A stretch of DNA of 5,449 nt from Candidatus Bathyarchaeota archaeon (GCA_016934355.1 JAFGTA010000230.1:1-5449), one strand, 5' to 3'. Numbered from the stretch's first letter, positions 1-4,628 are shown. Notes: generated by a model not told the origin, from the sequence alone. A program made the numbers and translations.

Positions 1-120
1 CGACATCTGCGCGGTCAGCGCCTCAGCCCACCCGCTGGGCACGGCCTGGAAAAGTAGGTAGAAGGCGGTGAACGTCACGGCGTAGACCGCGAGGTCCCGC
101 CCCGTGTACTTCGCCTCCAT
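1..120 (-). CDS. N-terminal fragment of a membrane protein, possibly archaeosortase-like (partial at left edge)
   Basis: Forty codons are open from an ATG at 120 to the window edge, so only the N-terminus is visible. It has a short charged start (MEAKYTGRD) and one hydrophobic stretch at about residues 9-25 (LAVYAVTFTAFYLLFQA), followed by VPSGWAEALT, which looks like the beginning of an outer loop. That order, a first membrane helix and then a Pro/Trp-containing segment, resembles the start of exosortase/archaeosortase proteins, but no catalytic Cys, Arg or His lies inside the window, so this identity is a guess. No Shine-Dalgarno precedes the ATG. A TATA-like TTTCAATA at 143-150 is about 26 bases upstream, which fits a leaderless transcript and supports this start. 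The gene follows the deaminase stop by 35 bases. That a membrane protein is encoded is fairly likely; the family is uncertain. Confidence 0.6.
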   Translation of the reverse strand, partial: MEAKYTGRDLAVYAVTFTAFYLLFQAVPSGWAEALTAQMS

Positions 121-142
121 GCTGGACCATCTGCCGCGGCGT

Positions 143-150
143 TATTGAAA
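143..150 (-). promoter_or_regulatory. TATA-like box for the partial membrane-protein gene
   Basis: On the minus strand this reads TTTCAATA. Its centre is about 26 bases from the A of the ATG at 120, the usual archaeal TATA-to-start distance, so the transcript would begin at or next to the start codon. It overlaps the few bases after the deaminase stop (156-158). It is a weak match to the consensus, called mainly on spacing. Confidence 0.4.
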
Positions 151-155
151 GGTTG

Positions 156-617
156 CTACCGGAGCCAGCCGTCGTAGACCCGTACGCCCTCGTCCTCAAG
201 GACACCGCCTATGACCTCTGCGTCCGCCCCGTGCAGCTCGTACACCTTCTCGATGGGCACGTACCTGTACCCTCCTGGGATTAGGCTGGCGAACCTCTCG
301 TAGGTCACGCCGTAGACGACGCGGCGGATGCCAGACGCGTATATGGCGGCGCCGCACATTAGGCACGGCGCGGTGCTCGCGTAGAGGGTGGACTCGCCCA
401 GCTCTTCCCGGGTGAACCTTCTCTCCGCCTCCACGACGAGGTTCAGCTCGGCGTGCCTCGTGCTGTCCCTCTCCGTGTTCACTGTGTTCTCTGCCTCCAG
501 CACCGCCTCGCCGCCGCGGACCAGCAGTGCCCCGAAGGGGTGGTTGCCTTTCCCGGCTGCGTTCAACGCCAGCTCGAAGCATCGTCTCATGTGGGGCTCA
601 TGTTCCGACAATGTCAT
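156..617 (-). CDS. Nucleoside/base deaminase, zinc-dependent cytidine-deaminase superfamily (153 aa)
   Basis: The protein shows the paired zinc motifs of the CDA/tRNA-adenosine/guanine deaminase group: H55-A-E57 in TRHAEL (His ligand and proton-shuttling Glu) and P84-C85-x-x-C88 in APCLMCG (two Cys ligands). HPFGALLV at 26-33 is the usual substrate-pocket strand before them. It should hydrolyse an amino group from a purine or pyrimidine base or nucleoside in the cytosol (salvage). The substrate is not decided by these motifs. Length is normal for stand-alone members. The roughly 60 residues after the Cys motif (GIRRVVYG, then VPIEKVYEL) look like the ordinary C-terminal helix-strand region. 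A tRNA-adenosine deaminase role seems less likely in an archaeon but cannot be excluded. The start at 617 has GAGGGG three bases upstream. The zinc-finger gene lies 129 bases upstream on the same strand. Confidence 0.9.
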   Translation of the reverse strand: MTLSEHEPHMRRCFELALNAAGKGNHPFGALLVRGGEAVLEAENTVNTERDSTRHAELNLVVEAERRFTREELGESTLYASTAPCLMCGAAIYASGIRRVVYGVTYERFASLIPGGYRYVPIEKVYELHGADAEVIGGVLEDEGVRVYDGWLR

Positions 618-620
618 CTG

Positions 621-626
621 CCCCTC
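621..626 (-). promoter_or_regulatory. Shine-Dalgarno of the deaminase gene
   Basis: GAGGGG on the minus strand, three bases before the ATG at 617. It supports that start over a later one. A weak TATA-like CTTTAGAC lies around 663-670, which would give a leader of roughly 20 bases containing this site. Confidence 0.5.
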
Positions 627-681
627 GTTGAGCCCGACGTTGACAGACCTATTGAATGTCGTCTAAAGAAGCCGTGTTCCG

Positions 682-728
682 CCATCCTGCATCGCCTAGA
701 AGTACGCTAAGAATCCCTTACAGGATGG
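682..728. repeat. Eight-base perfect inverted repeat between the zinc-finger and deaminase genes
   Basis: CCATCCTG at 682-689 is exactly complementary to CAGGATGG at 721-728, with 31 bases between. The arms do not extend on either side. It sits in the 129-base gap upstream of the deaminase and just after the zinc-finger stop. It could be an RNA stem in a read-through transcript, a pair of operator half-sites, or chance. Confidence 0.45.
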
Positions 729-746
729 ATAAAAGCTCTACGCGGG

Positions 747-908
747 CTACGGCCCCGTGTGTCCGCAGGCTGGGCACTTGTACTTTCTGCCGAAGAGCCT
801 GCACTTCTCGCACCGCCAGAGGGTGACCGCCCCGCAGCTTGGGCACAGGAACTTCACCGCCTTCTCCTCGGGCGTTATCTTTCGTCCACAGCTAATACAC
901 GTAGCCAT
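747..908 (-). CDS. Small four-CxxC zinc-finger protein, HVO_2753/DUF1610-like (53 aa)
   Basis: This 53-residue frame has four CxxC knuckles: C4-C7 (CISCG), C22-C25 (CPSCG), C33-C36 (CEKC) and C45-C48 (CPACG), enough for two zinc ions. It ends in GHTGP, close to the GFTGP ending I recall for Haloferax HVO_2753-type proteins. It is also lysine/arginine rich between the knuckles. Such proteins are tiny, cytosolic and widespread in archaea; one Haloferax member has been linked to swarming and biofilm phenotypes, but the molecular role is not settled. In many archaea the gene sits next to the translation elongation factor EF-1 beta gene; here the next gene is a deaminase. A clear TATA box at 940-947 lies about 35 bases before the ATG. 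It is easily missed because of its size. Confidence 0.88.
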   Translation of the reverse strand: MATCISCGRKITPEEKAVKFLCPSCGAVTLWRCEKCRLFGRKYKCPACGHTGP

Positions 909-939
909 TTCGTAACACTCCCATAAGCCAATACAGTCT

Positions 940-947
940 TATTTAAA
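940..947 (-). promoter_or_regulatory. Archaeal TATA box of the zinc-finger gene
   Basis: The minus strand reads CTTTAAATAAG, with TTTAAATA at its core, in the 82-base gap after the serpin stop. Transcription would start near 917, leaving a leader of about 9 bases before the ATG at 908. No strong Shine-Dalgarno is visible, consistent with a very short leader. This is one of the best promoter matches in the window. Confidence 0.65.
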
Positions 948-990
948 GATTGACCGCGACGCCGCACAGCCGAGAAAGTGAACGCATAAG

Positions 991-2250
991 CTAGGAAGGG
1001 TCTGTGACCCGCCCCATGAACAGAACCAGGCCCGTGCCCCTGTCCTGGATCACGAAGATGAACGGATGATCCGCCCTGAACACCTCCAGCATGGGCGCAG
1101 ACTCCTTCATGACAACGCCTGTGGCGGCGGCCGCCTCGGTCCCCTCCTCGTTCACGTCGACGTAAGCCTTGTGGATCACCTTGGAGATGAACAGCCCTCC
1201 GTCGGACATCCCGCTGAAGTCTGCTCCACCCGAGAAAGCCGTAGGCATACCCATCGCGATCAGGTCGTTCCCCATTTCGTACTCGGTCTCCAGCCTGAAC
1301 TTGGGCAGGAATATGTTCATGTCGGTGCTTCTCAGCTCCGAGACCCACTCCCTATATCGCTCAAGAGTTAGGCCCCCCTCGAACGCTTGAATATCGTTAC
1401 CCTTGGGCAGTACTATGATCATCGAGAGGTCGTTGCCCTTGTACGGCAGCTCCAGCACCTGGCAGCCCCCGGCGTCGGTGTAGTTGAACCGCTCCTCCCT
1501 CAGCCTCATCATGTCCGCCTCCACAGTCTCGGTAGCGGTCACGTGGAAGTCCGATTTACTCGTCTTCTCCTCGTCGAACTGCCTCACCCAATCCCCCTTG
1601 AAGTAGATGGCGTTGGTCAGTACGAGCCTAGCGCCAACCAGCGCCTCGGGTGAGAACAGGTCCTTGATCTTGTCGTTCGTCCTGTCCTCGACCCAGCCGT
1701 TGATGATGTCTGCAGCCTCCGCGGGGTCGCTATAGTCTAAGATGTTAGCCTCTCCGCCGTAGAAGTCCTTGACCGCGTCGACGTAGTCCTCCTTGAACGG
1801 GTAGCCGTCCTGCATCCACAGCGCGTTCGCGGTGTGAAGCGAGTAGAGCCTGTCCCTGCCGTTCAGGACGTTATAGACCTTGGCTGCCCCGGGCCTCCTG
1901 ATCGAAGCGTCGTCGCTCCAGTGGAATACCATCTGCATCTCCTCCGCGGTCACGCCCCGTGCCCCCTCGTAGGTCATGGAGAGGGCGGTGGAGATGCTGT
2001 AAGGCGAGTAGAACACGTTGTCGCCGCCGACGCTGTATCTCCCGTAGAGGTCGAACGTGAACAGGTTGCTGGCGTCCACCGTGGACTGGACGGACTCGGC
2101 GGTAGCCATGCTGTCGTCCAGTACGGGGATGTTCACCTTGCCGATGACCTCGACGCCGGGGCCGGCGCTGTAGACGTAGCCTCCCACCCCTATTATGAGG
2201 AACAGGAAAGCCGTCACGACGTATATCACGCGCTTAAACATGTGCACCAT
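991..2250 (-). CDS. Serpin with N-terminal membrane anchor or signal segment (419 aa)
   Basis: This is a serine protease inhibitor of the serpin family, which traps proteases by inserting its cleaved reactive loop. Residues 1-7 are short and basic (FKR), residues 8-27 form one hydrophobic segment without a lipobox Cys, and the serpin domain runs from about 60 to 419. Key signs are NVFYSPYSIS near the start of the domain, the hinge EEGTEAAAAT (368-377) and the serpin signature FRADHPFIFVI (391-401). The small, alanine-rich hinge with Thr at P14 and P8 indicates an inhibitory rather than storage-type serpin. Counting 17 residues from E368 puts P1 near S384 (KES-AP), so a chymotrypsin/elastase/subtilisin-like target is possible. 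The frame stays open to an ATG at 2304, but the ATG at 2250 follows GGTGAG and begins just before the basic/hydrophobic segment. Topology predicts a domain outside the cell. No oligo-T follows the stop, so read-through into the zinc-finger gene is possible. Confidence 0.93.
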   Translation of the reverse strand: MVHMFKRVIYVVTAFLFLIIGVGGYVYSAGPGVEVIGKVNIPVLDDSMATAESVQSTVDASNLFTFDLYGRYSVGGDNVFYSPYSISTALSMTYEGARGVTAEEMQMVFHWSDDASIRRPGAAKVYNVLNGRDRLYSLHTANALWMQDGYPFKEDYVDAVKDFYGGEANILDYSDPAEAADIINGWVEDRTNDKIKDLFSPEALVGARLVLTNAIYFKGDWVRQFDEEKTSKSDFHVTATETVEADMMRLREERFNYTDAGGCQVLELPYKGNDLSMIIVLPKGNDIQAFEGGLTLERYREWVSELRSTDMNIFLPKFRLETEYEMGNDLIAMGMPTAFSGGADFSGMSDGGLFISKVIHKAYVDVNEEGTEAAAATGVVMKESAPMLEVFRADHPFIFVIQDRGTGLVLFMGRVTDPS

Positions 2251-2254
2251 GATA

Positions 2255-2260
2255 CTCACC
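2255..2260 (-). promoter_or_regulatory. Shine-Dalgarno deciding the serpin start
   Basis: GGTGAG on the minus strand, four bases before the ATG at 2250 and thirteen before the next in-frame ATG at 2241. It favours 2250 over 2241 and over the far upstream ATG at 2304. It works only if transcription starts upstream of it; see the TATA-like box at 2271-2278. Confidence 0.5.
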
Positions 2261-2270
2261 GCTGGTCTCG

Positions 2271-2278
2271 TTATAATA
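2271..2278 (-). promoter_or_regulatory. TATA-like box upstream of the serpin gene
   Basis: The minus strand reads TATTATAA. A start site about 26 bases downstream falls almost on the ATG at 2250, giving a leaderless message that would lack the GGTGAG motif. A second candidate, GTGTATAG at 2297-2304, would start transcription near 2274 and keep GGTGAG in the leader. The sequence alone does not choose between them. Confidence 0.4.
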
Positions 2279-2350
2279 CTACAGTTTAGAACACGCCTAT
2301 ACACACACCGTGGTTAAACAGGGAATCCGTTCAGCATTGCCCTAAAATCG

Positions 2351-2358
2351 AAAAAAAA
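2351..2358 (-). terminator. Oligo-T terminator after the DinB-like gene
   Basis: Eight consecutive T on the minus strand, then CGATTTT, about 22-38 bases after the DinB-like stop at 2380. Archaeal RNA polymerase terminates at such U-tracts without needing a hairpin, and none is obvious here. It separates the DinB-like gene from the serpin promoter. Confidence 0.6.
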
Positions 2359-2379
2359 TGGTTGTAGCTGTGAACTCGG

Positions 2380-2847
2380 CTACTTCCAGTTGCCCAATGC
2401 CTTCCTTATGTCCAGTATCTTGCCTAGGTGGTAGGCGTTGTGCTCGATGATTATCGTGACCTCCCGCAGATACGTGTACTCGGTTGACCCAGGTATGATG
2501 GAGCACACGTCGATGCCCGGGTCCTCCACCATCCTGACAGCCTTGTCGAGGTCTTCGAAGAACCCGTTCACAGCCTTACTCCAGTCCTCGTCCGTCACCT
2601 TCATACCCGGTTTGGGCCAGAAGCCGTCAGGCCACTCGGGGGATTCCCAGACTGGCTCCAGCGCGTAGTACAGCAGGTCCTGCTGGCATATCCGCATGTG
2701 CTCCAGCTCCTCGTATACGGAGTGAAGTTCCTCCCTCGGCCTGACGTTCCGTAGCCCCGGCTTCACGCCTTCCAGCGCCTTCCTGAAGGGCACGAAGGCC
2801 TGTCCTCCCCTGAGGGATTTCACAAGGTGTTCCCTTAAAACGTCCAT
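2380..2847 (-). CDS. DinB-family putative metal-binding protein (155 aa)
   Basis: The length, four-helix pattern and histidine placement fit the DinB/YfiT-like four-helix bundle. One His lies in the second helix (H50 in EELEHMRICQQ) and an H136-x-x-x-H140 pair lies in the last helix (IIEHNAYHLGKIL). This is the three-His site that binds a divalent metal in the family. Known relatives include thiol-dependent transferases and hydrolases, but most members have no assigned substrate, so no reaction is claimed. A proline/tryptophan-rich stretch at about 64-81 (EPVWESPEWPDGFWPKP) separates the first and second halves and probably caps the site. There is no signal peptide; the protein should be cytosolic. 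It is transcribed divergently from the acetyltransferase gene across a 147-base gap, and the two could be co-regulated. The name reflects fold only and does not imply DNA polymerase IV, which shares the symbol. Confidence 0.85.
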   Translation of the reverse strand: MDVLREHLVKSLRGGQAFVPFRKALEGVKPGLRNVRPREELHSVYEELEHMRICQQDLLYYALEPVWESPEWPDGFWPKPGMKVTDEDWSKAVNGFFEDLDKAVRMVEDPGIDVCSIIPGSTEYTYLREVTIIIEHNAYHLGKILDIRKALGNWK

Positions 2848-2884
2848 AAAATCAACTCGTCAGGTGATTCAAGTGTATGAGACG

Positions 2885-2900
2885 TTTTTATGTGTATACA
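2885..2900. promoter_or_regulatory. Divergent promoter core between DinB-like and acetyltransferase genes
   Basis: The segment TTTTTATG followed by TGTATACA is the only AT-rich box-like stretch in the gap. TGTATACA (2893-2900) is itself palindromic and could serve as a TATA element in either direction: start sites would fall near 2870 on the minus strand (leader about 23 bases) and near 2922 on the plus strand (leader about 73 bases). The TTTTTATG part gives alternatives a few bases away. The assignment rests on spacing only. Confidence 0.4.
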
Positions 2901-2915
2901 TCTCGGTAGATAATG

Positions 2916-2934
2916 TGTGAGAAGGAGTCTCACA
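2916..2934. repeat. Perfect palindrome ahead of the acetyltransferase gene (operator or RNA hairpin candidate)
   Basis: TGTGAGA and TCTCACA are exact reverse complements separated by AGGAG, a 19-base dyad with 7-base arms. It covers the predicted plus-strand start site, where a dimeric repressor would block transcription. It would equally form a hairpin near the 5' end of the message. No second copy of the motif is visible in the window. Confidence 0.55.
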
Positions 2935-2936
2935 GA

Positions 2937-2953
2937 GCCTGAACAGCTCAGGC
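2937..2953. repeat. Second perfect inverted repeat in the acetyltransferase leader
   Basis: GCCTGA and TCAGGC are exact complements around ACAGC (6-base arms, 5-base loop), beginning two bases after the preceding palindrome. The arms do not extend further. The arm sequences differ from the first dyad, so these are not two copies of one operator. Two adjacent small stems of this geometry look more like a structured leader RNA. Confidence 0.5.
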
Positions 2954-2994
2954 ACCGTTGCGTCGGTTTCGAACGTAAGGAGTCGTGACAGGTA

Positions 2995-3552
2995 ATGAGC
3001 GTCCCACCTCTCGGAGAATTGTTAAAGACCGCCGAGGAGAAACTCGGGGTATCCCTGAACGGCAGCGTACAGGTATCGACCCACCATCTGATCGATGATG
3101 AGCTTCTGGGGAAGATGACAGCCATCGACCACGAAAAGTTCCGGGAGGACCTGTGGTACAGCGGCGAGGAGCTCAGGGAGAGGGTCGACAAGCCCGGCTT
3201 CTTCTGCCTCCTAGTCAGCCTCGACAGCGCCCCCATCGCGTACGACTTCGGCTACGACGACGCCGAGGAGGGCGTGTACTTCTCCGACACCTCGGCGACC
3301 ATCGTGGAGAGGAGAGGGGTGGGCGCTGTGCTCGCCGTGCTGGAGCTCGTCTACCTTTACGAGAGCGGGTACAGGGCTGTGAAGTTCACCACGGAGGAGC
3401 TGGACCAGGCGGGCAGGCCCCTTCGTCTGATCTGGGAGAGGATGGGGTACAGGGTCGTGTCCTCCGATCCTGTTGAGGGGGTCACCATGATAATGGATGT
3501 TACGCGTGAGGCTGTCGCGGAAAGAGTCGAGAGATACGTTGTAGACAGGTAG
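2995..3552 (+). CDS. GNAT-type N-acetyltransferase (185 aa)
   Basis: The middle and C-terminal parts follow the GNAT fold. YSGEELRERVDKPG (55-68) is the helix before the first long strand. FCLLVSLDSAPIAYDFGY (70-87) gives two strands. E105-RRGVGA (105-111) sits where the acetyl-CoA pyrophosphate loop Q/R-x-x-G-x-G/A belongs, with Glu instead of the usual Gln/Arg at its first position. VLELVYLYESGYRAVKFTT is the following helix and strand. LRLIWERMGYRVV (143-155) is the classic helix-strand near the end. It should transfer an acetyl group from acetyl-CoA to an amine; the acceptor is unknown. The first 40 residues are not typical GNAT and may be an extra N-terminal element. An in-frame TGA at 2986-2988 rules out an upstream start. 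AAGGAG at 2977-2982 is 12 bases from the ATG, rather far for a Shine-Dalgarno. It is divergent from the DinB-like gene. Confidence 0.78.
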   Translation: MSVPPLGELLKTAEEKLGVSLNGSVQVSTHHLIDDELLGKMTAIDHEKFREDLWYSGEELRERVDKPGFFCLLVSLDSAPIAYDFGYDDAEEGVYFSDTSATIVERRGVGAVLAVLELVYLYESGYRAVKFTTEELDQAGRPLRLIWERMGYRVVSSDPVEGVTMIMDVTREAVAERVERYVVDR

Positions 3553-3587
3553 GCTCAAGCCGAAACCACATGAAGTGTAAGGCACCG

Positions 3588-3593
3588 TTTTTT
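3588..3593 (+). terminator. Oligo-T terminator after the acetyltransferase gene
   Basis: Six T residues about 36 bases after the acetyltransferase stop, in the 184-base gap ahead of rubrerythrin. It suggests the two plus-strand genes are separate transcription units, in line with the separate TATA box before rubrerythrin. The remainder of that gap (3594-3690) is GC-rich and I see no gene in it. Confidence 0.5.
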
Positions 3594-3697
3594 AGGATGG
3601 GTTAGAGTGTCCCCGACACCGGGTTCAGACGAGCCGGGGTGAGGACGCTGAGAAATGGATGTAGATAGATCGGCGGCAGTGCACGGGTCGGGTATGA

Positions 3698-3705
3698 TTT
3701 AATTA
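3698..3705 (+). promoter_or_regulatory. TATA box of the rubrerythrin gene
   Basis: TTTAATTA inside the AT-rich run ATTTAATTATTTTG. It lies 32-39 bases before the ATG at 3737, so transcription would start near 3728 with a leader of about 9 bases. Little Shine-Dalgarno is visible in that space (GGTTA at best), consistent with a short-leader message. No clear operator palindrome is present next to it. Confidence 0.6.
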
Positions 3706-3736
3706 TTTTGATGTCCTCTCCTTTACTGGTTATTCT

Positions 3737-4312
3737 ATGGGTAAACTGAAGGGAACCAAGACGGAGAAGAACCTGCTTAAATCGTTCGCAGGTGAGAGCC
3801 AGGCCAGAACCAGGTACACCTACTGGGCTAGCGTGGCGAAGAAGGAGGGCTACGAGCAGATCGCGGCGATCTTCATGGAGACCGCGGAGAACGAGAAGGA
3901 GCACGCCAAGGTCTTCTTCAAGCACCTTGAGGGGGGCGAAGTGGAGATCACGGCCGAGTACCCAGCCGGGGTCATCGGCACCACTGCCGAGAACCTGCTC
4001 GCCGCCGCGGAGGGAGAGAAGATGGAGTGGGGGACGCTGTACCCCAACTTCGAGAAGACCGCGAAGGCGGAGGGGTTCAAGGAGATCGCGGAGTCCTTCG
4101 AGGAGATCGCTGAGGTCGAGGAGCAGCATGAGAAGAGGTACAGGAAGCTGCTGAAGAGGGTCAAGGAGGGCACAGTCTTCAAGAGGGACAAAGAAGTCTA
4201 CTGGAAGTGCAGGAACTGCGGATACGTGCACCACGGCAAGGAGGCGCCCGAGTCGTGCCCAGCGTGCAAGCACCCCCAGGCGTTCTACGAGCTTCTAGCC
4301 GAGAACTACTGA
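3737..4312 (+). CDS. Rubrerythrin, diiron peroxidase with C-terminal rubredoxin domain (191 aa)
   Basis: The protein reduces hydrogen peroxide to water in the cytosol of anaerobes, using electrons relayed through its rubredoxin centre. Residues 1 to about 145 form the four-helix ferritin-like domain with the expected diiron ligands: E20 (GESQAR), E53-x-x-H56 (ENEKEH), E94 and E97 (EGEKMEW), and E128-x-x-H131 (EEQHEKRY). Residues about 153-191 form the rubredoxin-like domain with C158-x-x-C161 and C174-x-x-C177, spaced by 12, and the family ending CPACKHPQAFYELL. All iron ligands are present and the length matches classical two-domain rubrerythrins, so it should be active. It has its own TATA box and T-tract terminators. 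No rubredoxin, superoxide reductase or peroxiredoxin gene is adjacent, so its electron donor is encoded elsewhere. Confidence 0.97.
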   Translation: MGKLKGTKTEKNLLKSFAGESQARTRYTYWASVAKKEGYEQIAAIFMETAENEKEHAKVFFKHLEGGEVEITAEYPAGVIGTTAENLLAAAEGEKMEWGTLYPNFEKTAKAEGFKEIAESFEEIAEVEEQHEKRYRKLLKRVKEGTVFKRDKEVYWKCRNCGYVHHGKEAPESCPACKHPQAFYELLAENY

Positions 4313-4333
4313 CCCTCAACCATTTTCCCACCA

Positions 4334-4338
4334 TTTTT
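4334..4338 (+). terminator. First T-tract after rubrerythrin
   Basis: Five T in a pyrimidine-rich stretch (CATTTTCCCACCATTTTTC) starting about 10 bases after the rubrerythrin stop. Repeated short U-tracts are typical of archaeal 3' ends. A longer T-tract follows at 4403-4410. Confidence 0.45.
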
Positions 4339-4402
4339 CATATTCTCAATCTGCTAAGAAAAACAGACCCGGATAGGTATCAGCTACCGTTAACTTCAGC
4401 GA

Positions 4403-4410
4403 TTTTTTTT
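4403..4410 (+). terminator. Second, stronger T-tract in the convergent gap
   Basis: Eight consecutive T on the plus strand, 91 bases after the rubrerythrin stop and 30 bases before the end of the convergent minus-strand small gene. It likely acts as a fail-safe terminator for rubrerythrin. For the opposite strand the only comparable run is the T5 complementary to A5 at 4359-4363. Confidence 0.5.
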
Positions 4411-4439
4411 GGTTACCAGGCTGCGCCTTTGACTGTTCT

Positions 4440-4616
4440 TCACCGCTTCTCCCTGTCTATCCACTGCCTCACCTTCTCGACGCTCCTCGACCGCTTGGTG
4501 TGCTCGCAGTGGGAAGCGTAGAAAATCCCTCTCCGGGGATCATGCCATATGTCGATCCCCCGGTAGGTCTCCACCATGGAAGGATAACCGTCAGACTCAG
4601 ATACTCTCGTACCCAT
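4440..4616 (-). CDS. Small hypothetical protein coupled to the reductase gene (58 aa)
   Basis: I do not recognise the family. The ATG at 4616 has a strong GAGGTGA Shine-Dalgarno five bases upstream, so I prefer it. A GTG at 4625, overlapping the upstream TGA, would add three residues. Residues 18-34 (YRGIDIWHDPRRGIFYA) look like a beta-hairpin with a turn at DPRRG. Residues 45-58 (SVEKVRQWIDREKR) look like an amphipathic, basic helix. H36-C37-x-H39 is a possible but unsupported metal site. There is no membrane segment or signal peptide. The YRG...I-x-D-P...FYA...W-I-D layout recalls small single-domain proteins of unknown function found in prokaryotes and viruses. Tight coupling to the reductase argues it is translated and made in step with that enzyme, but no functional link is shown. 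Confidence 0.65.
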   Translation of the reverse strand: MGTRVSESDGYPSMVETYRGIDIWHDPRRGIFYASHCEHTKRSRSVEKVRQWIDREKR

Positions 4617-4621
4617 GACGC

Positions 4622-4628
4622 TCACCTC
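4622..4628 (-). promoter_or_regulatory. Shine-Dalgarno overlapping the reductase stop codon
   Basis: GAGGTGA on the minus strand contains the reductase TGA stop (4622-4624) as its last three bases and lies five bases before the ATG at 4616. Ribosomes ending the reductase would stop on the site that recruits them to the small gene, so the two are probably translationally coupled. Confidence 0.65.

Noticed and set aside
1834..2289. Plus-strand open frame of 151 codons inside the serpin gene
   Set aside because: Antisense shadow: His/Val-rich composition without motifs, wholly covered by the serpin reading frame.
2250..2304. Serpin start at the far upstream ATG (adds 18 residues)
   Set aside because: It would place uncharacteristic residues before the basic-plus-hydrophobic segment, run through both TATA-like boxes, and has no ribosome site, whereas the ATG at 2250 follows GGTGAG.
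2955..2990. tRNA-like T-loop string GGTTTCGAAC after the two hairpins
   Set aside because: The flanking bases do not form a five-pair T stem, the preceding hairpins have five-base loops rather than seven, and no acceptor stem can be paired.
2835..3236. Minus-strand open frame of 133 codons across the DinB/GNAT gap
   Set aside because: It overlaps the acetyltransferase gene antisense and the end of the DinB-like gene, is Ser-rich without domain-like features, and would run through both palindromes and the promoter region.
3609..3651. Possible structured RNA (CCCCG/CGGGG arms) or C/D-box guide RNA in the gap before rubrerythrin
   Set aside because: The arms are only five bases with a 19-base loop in GC-rich DNA. 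The C-box-like GTGAGGA deviates from the consensus and is only two bases from the CTGA, too close for a guide RNA.
3602..4273. Long leucine-rich open frame on the minus strand opposite rubrerythrin (223 codons)
   Set aside because: It is the antisense of a clearly coding, GC-rich gene with all iron ligands; its Leu/Val-rich low-complexity composition is what the complement of Glu/Lys-rich codons gives, and it has no promoter or ribosome site.
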